NCBI GenBank assembly: GCA_032718475.1
Contig: JAUCBJ010003212.1
Location: forward strand, 1-64,000
Reading direction: 5' to 3'
Length of the DNA stretch: 64,000 bases
DNA from: Nemertoderma westbladi
Lineage: Eukaryota; Xenacoelomorpha; Nemertodermatida; Nemertodermatidae
A model generated the notes under the pieces. The model did not search any database. It saw nothing but the letters and a program-made list of their open reading frames with translations, and had not been told where the DNA came from. The position numbers and the translations under genes were made by a program. Below, in pieces: positions 60,302 to 64,000 of this stretch; the stretch's first letter is position 1, and the number at the start of each line of letters is the position of its first letter.

Positions 60302-63300
60302 ATGTCGAAGCGGAGAAAGAAGCCATTGGAAATAAATTTAAAGGTATGTTTCATCAAGTACTGTAACAGTTCCGGTACCATTTTAGCCTGTATCATGTCG
60401 TAGTGAATTGAATAGAATAAACAAATGTTCGCTTTATTTTCCGTACCTTTCAGTAAAAATATCAAGCGAGTTAATGTAATAGAACGATGCCTTTCGTGGC
60501 ATAAGGTTTTCGGTAAAAAGGAAAGATAAAACCTACTATTAATTAGTCTTACTTACTATAAAGTACTGACTTTTTTAGTTATACATCATACTATTTATAC
60601 TATATTTATAAATAAAGTCTTACTTACCGGTACCTACTATATGGACTCTATGTTTGAACGAGGTTGTTATTTATCTGTCCATGCGCTTTTGTGGTACCTG
60701 TAACGGACACACGGACAAGTGTGGTGAACAGAGAGATTCGATTAAATTAATGTTTTTCAGTACGCCTACCTTTTTATTGGGTACCGAATTTTGAGAACCC
60801 TTTCCTTTTCTATAATTTATAGTCTAATATATTTTATCATTGTATTAAAATTACCAGGTTGGAGATTGCCATTTAATGAAATGGAATGATGCGAAATCTT
60901 ACCAGGGGACTATACTCGAATATCCTTATGCAGACGGAAAAGGTTAGATTATGAAAACAATAAAATACAGTAGCCTATTTAGCTGAGCAACTTTCTAAAT
61001 CATAAACTATTGGTAGATATTATTCGAGGTGTCAGAGGGAGGGGGGTGTCTTCGAAATCCGAACATCCTCGGACAGGGGGTGGGTGGGGAGTTGGCTAAA
61101 TTGGGACGTCCGATTTTTCGATTTTTTAGGATTTATAGTTTTAACATAATAAAGTTCACAATACTATACAGTTGGAGTCTGGAATACATAATTCGATTAG
61201 TTTGTTAACATAAGGTATTAAGTTGAGGCATATCTTCATTGTTTTACATTTGTGGTTACTGTGGTTTTTTTCAGATTTCGCACTAACAGCATTATCGCAA
61301 TTTGAAAAAAGTTAGGTGGAACCTTGTCTCAATTTTAGCATTATTTTATGGAATGGTGCAAATTAATAAAATATATGGTTAGGACATTATCGTACCATTT
61401 TTGGTTTTTTATCCTGCTATTCATTATCGGTATAATTTTATCAGTGAAAGTGGTCCGTGAAACTTTCCCAGGCAAAATGGGGCTTATGTTACTGTTACCT
61501 TGCAACATTTTTAGGATCAAAAGACTTAGTTAAAGTGATGTACAACGAAGATTCTATAACTAGTGTCATAAAACGGAATTGGGTATTGGGAAAAATAATT
61601 CGTAGTCCAGATAATAACATAAATTCCAGAAATTCCGAAATTCCAGAAAGTAAAGTCGAAAGTTGTGAAAGTCAAGTTAATGAATGTCCCATAAGTCAGT
61701 TGGATCAAGTGTTTGAATGTCCCAGAAGTAAAGAAGGTCAAGACGAAAGTCTTAAAGATATTGAATGTCCCGTGCTTCAAAAAAGTCAAATCGACAGTTG
61801 TCAAAGTCAAGTTAATGAATGTCCCATAAGTCAATTGGTTGAATGTCCCGTGAGTGAGCAGAGTCAAGTGGTGGAATGTTCCGGAAATCAGCAGATTCAA
61901 GTGGTGGAATGTCCCGTTAGTCAGCAGAGTCAATTGGTTGAATGTCCCGTTAGTCAGCAGAGTCAAGTGGTGGAATGTCCCGTTAGTCAGCAGAGTCAAT
62001 TGGTTGAATGTCCCGTTAGTCAGCAGAGTCAAGTGGTGGAATGTTCCGGAAATCAGCAGAGTCAAGTGGTAGAATGTCCCGTTAGTCAGCAGAGTCAATT
62101 GGTTGAATGTCCCGTTAGTCAGCAGAGTCAAGTGGTCGAATGTCCTGTTAGTCAGCAGAGTCAATTGGTTGAATGTCCCGTTAGTCAGCAGAGTCAAGTG
62201 GTCGAATGTCCTGTTAGTCAGCAGAGTCAATGGGTTGAATGTCCCGTTAGTCAGCAGAGTCAAGTGGTGGAATGTTCCGGAAATCAGCAGAGTCAAGTGG
62301 TGGAATGTCCCGTTAGTCAGCAGAGTCAATTGGTTGAATGTCCCGTTAGTCAGCAGAGTCAAGTGGTCGAATGTCCTGTTAGTCAGCAGAGTCAATTGGT
62401 TGAATGTCCCGTTAGTCAGCAGAGTCAAGTGGTCGAATGTCCTGTTAGTCAGCAGAGTCAATTGGTTGAATGTCCCGTTAGTCAGCAGAGTCAAGTGGTG
62501 GGATGTTCCGGAAATCAGCAGAGTCAAGTGGTGGAATGTCCCGTTAGTCAGCAGAGTCAATTGGTTGAATGTCCCGTTAGTCAGCAGAGTCAAGTGGTCG
62601 AATGTCCTGTTAGTCAGCAGAGTCAATTGGTTGAATGTCCTGTTAGTCAGCAGAGTCAAGTGGTGGAATGTTCTGGAAATCAGCAGAGTCAAGTGGTGGA
62701 ATGTCCCGTTAGTCAGCAGAGTCAATTGGTTGAATGTCCTGTTAGTCAGCAGAGTCAATTGGTGGAATGTTCCGGAAATCAGCAGAGTCAAGTGGTGGAA
62801 TGTCCCGTTAGTCAGCAGAGTCCATTGGTTGAATGTCCCGTTAGTCAGCAGATTCAAGTGGTGGAATGTTCTGGAAATCAGCAGAGTCAAGTGGTCGAAT
62901 GTCCCGTTAGTCAGCAGAGTCAATTGGTTGAATGTCCCGTTAGTCAGCAGAGTCAAGTGGTGGAATGTTCTGGAAATCAGCAGAGTCAAGTGGTGGAATG
63001 TCCCGTTAGTCAGCAGAGTCAATTGGTTGAATGTCCTGTTAGTCAGCAGAGTCAATTGGTGGAATGTTCCGGAAATCAGCAGAGTCAAGTGGTGGAATGT
63101 CCCGTTAGTCAGCAGAGTCAAGTGGTGGAATGTTCCGGAAATCAGCAGAGTCAAGTGGTGGAATGTCCCGTTAGTCAGCAGAGTCAATTGGTTGAATGTC
63201 CTGTTAGTCAGCAGAGTCAATTGGTGGAATGTTCCGGAAATCAGCAGAGTCAAGTGGTGGAATGTCCCGTTAGTCAGCAGAGTCAAGTGGTGGAATGTTC

Positions 63301-64000
63301 CGGAAATCAGCAGAGTCAAGTGGTGGAATGTCCCGTTAGTCAGCAGAGTCCATTGGTTGAATGTCCCGTTAGTCAGCAGATTCAAGTGGTGGAATGTTCT
63401 GGAAATCAGCAGAGTCAAGTGGTCGAATGTCCCGTTAGTCAGCAGAGTCAATTGGTTGAATGTCCCGTTAGTCAGCAGAGTCAAGTGGTCGAATGTCCCG
63501 TTAGTCAGCAGAGTCAATTGGTTGAATGTCCCGTTAGTCAGCAGAGTCAAGTGGTTGAATGTTTCTTAAGTCAGCTGAGTGAAGTTAATGATATACATGT
63601 AAGCGAGGAGAGTTATATTAATGGATGTCCGAATAGTCAAGGCTTAAGCAAGGATGTCAGCCCCATTAGTGATAAAGATGATTTAATCACTCTCAATTCT
63701 TACGATTTAAGAAACATTGGAATAATTGATCAAAATTTGGAGGATGATGATGATGACGATGACGATAGAGCTGGTGGACCGGATTGGGTAGCTGATTCTG
63801 AAGAAGAAATTGGACCAGAAGAATTTGATGCAGACAATGGAGGTCCCGTAAAACACGTAAATGACAAAATTACAATAGCTTCCACGTCAAATCGAACTGT
63901 TGGTGGCGATTATGTTAGGGTTTACAATAAAGAACAGATGTGTTATTATTGTCAAGTACCTCAGACCAAGTTAAAACGACACCTTTTATCACAACATCGT
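60302..64000 (+). CDS. SH3/Tudor-like, 11-residue-repeat, C2H2-finger protein (3' incomplete)
   Basis: Exons 60302-60343, 60858-60942 and 61515 to beyond 64000 give 871 residues, still open at the window end. ATG 60302 has a good context (ACAATGT) and starts MSKRRKKPLEINLK. Junctions are GT..AG, with phases 0 and 1. Residues 15-75 (VGDCHLMKWNDAKSYQGTIL, then VKVMYNEDSITSVIKRNWVL) look like a small SH3/Tudor-type barrel, by inference only. Residues about 99-150 hold loose ECPISQ motifs, and about 152-724 is a tandem array of roughly 50 eleven-residue units, ECPVSQQSQLV, ECPVSQQSQVV or ECSGNQQSQVV. Then follow a Ser/Asn-rich part, eight aspartates (786-793) and CYYC...RHLLSQH (C852, C855, H865, H870). 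Function is unknown; a chromatin or DNA-binding role is a guess. The gene lies about 1.6 kb after the DUF4806-type gene on the same strand. Confidence 0.8.
61841..63570 (+). repeat. 33-bp coding minisatellite
   Basis: About 52 copies of a 33-bp unit, GAATGTCCCGTTAGTCAGCA followed by GAGTCAATTGGTT, with the variant GAATGTTCCGGAAATCAGCA. Unlike the other arrays, unit length stays at exactly 33 bp throughout and the frame is never broken. The flanking DNA is coding in the same frame on both sides. Open minus-strand (674 codons) and second plus-frame (488 codons) readings cover the same DNA but end at the array borders. Confidence 0.95.

Noticed and set aside
61526-63569. Minus-strand 674-codon frame and second plus-strand 488-codon frame over the 33-bp repeat
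   Set aside because: They are shadows of the coding frame. Only the frame starting in the exon at 61515 continues into non-repeat coding sequence and a zinc finger on the far side.

Overview
This is eukaryotic nuclear DNA from an animal. The coding parts are split by GT..AG introns, and the recognisable genes are metazoan: a two-pore-domain potassium channel, a CHCHD2/CHCHD10-type mitochondrial protein and a DUF4806-type protein. The base composition is AT-rich. Several non-LTR retrotransposon families are degenerate, and short TAGGCCTA-type motifs recur. Together these suggest a marine invertebrate, possibly an echinoderm or another invertebrate deuterostome. The species guess is inference only. 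No bacterial operon, phage or CRISPR array is present.

Layout. 283-9394 is a huge 19-bp minisatellite split by a 0.7-kb LINE reverse-transcriptase fragment (4938-5628). 9506-12922 holds two head-to-head LINE fragments of another family. 13860-14984 holds two tRNA-like SINE heads and a 307-bp inverted-repeat element. 15668-16480 is a 35-bp tandem repeat broken by a third LINE type. 18580-21905 is a 17-bp minisatellite ending in an inversion. 22264-23365 is a foldback element with 19-bp subrepeats in its arms and a tRNA-like core. 23649-26068 is the potassium channel gene (two coding exons, with a LINE fragment in the intron). 26462-29130 (53-bp unit) and 29200-33380 (27-bp unit) are two adjoining minisatellites. 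33563-35341 is a long-terminal-inverted-repeat element. 36470-36990 is a decayed LINE piece.

38723-45782 and 47598-54153 are two nearly identical direct copies of a roughly 7-kb segment. Each carries a CHCHD2-like gene (intact in the first copy, frameshifted in the second), a hAT/DUF4371 transposase relic and a 43-bp minisatellite. The two copies are separated by 1.8 kb.

54163-64000 is the gene-bearing right end on the + strand. It first has a multi-exon gene whose pieces match the architecture of DUF4806 proteins, with a tandemly duplicated symmetric exon. It then has a gene starting at 60302 that runs off the window. That gene has a small SH3/Tudor-like N-terminal region, about 50 copies of an 11-residue ECPVSQQSQVV-type repeat encoded by a 33-bp minisatellite, an acidic stretch and a C2H2-like finger. 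It is the only one of the long minisatellites that is convincingly protein coding.

The unifying theme is minisatellite expansion: about 24 kb of 64 kb is tandem repeat, from at least seven unrelated units of 17 to 60 bp. Most of the very long open frames in the window come from stop-free repeats and are not genes. I could not run alignments. Family names rest on motifs read from translations.
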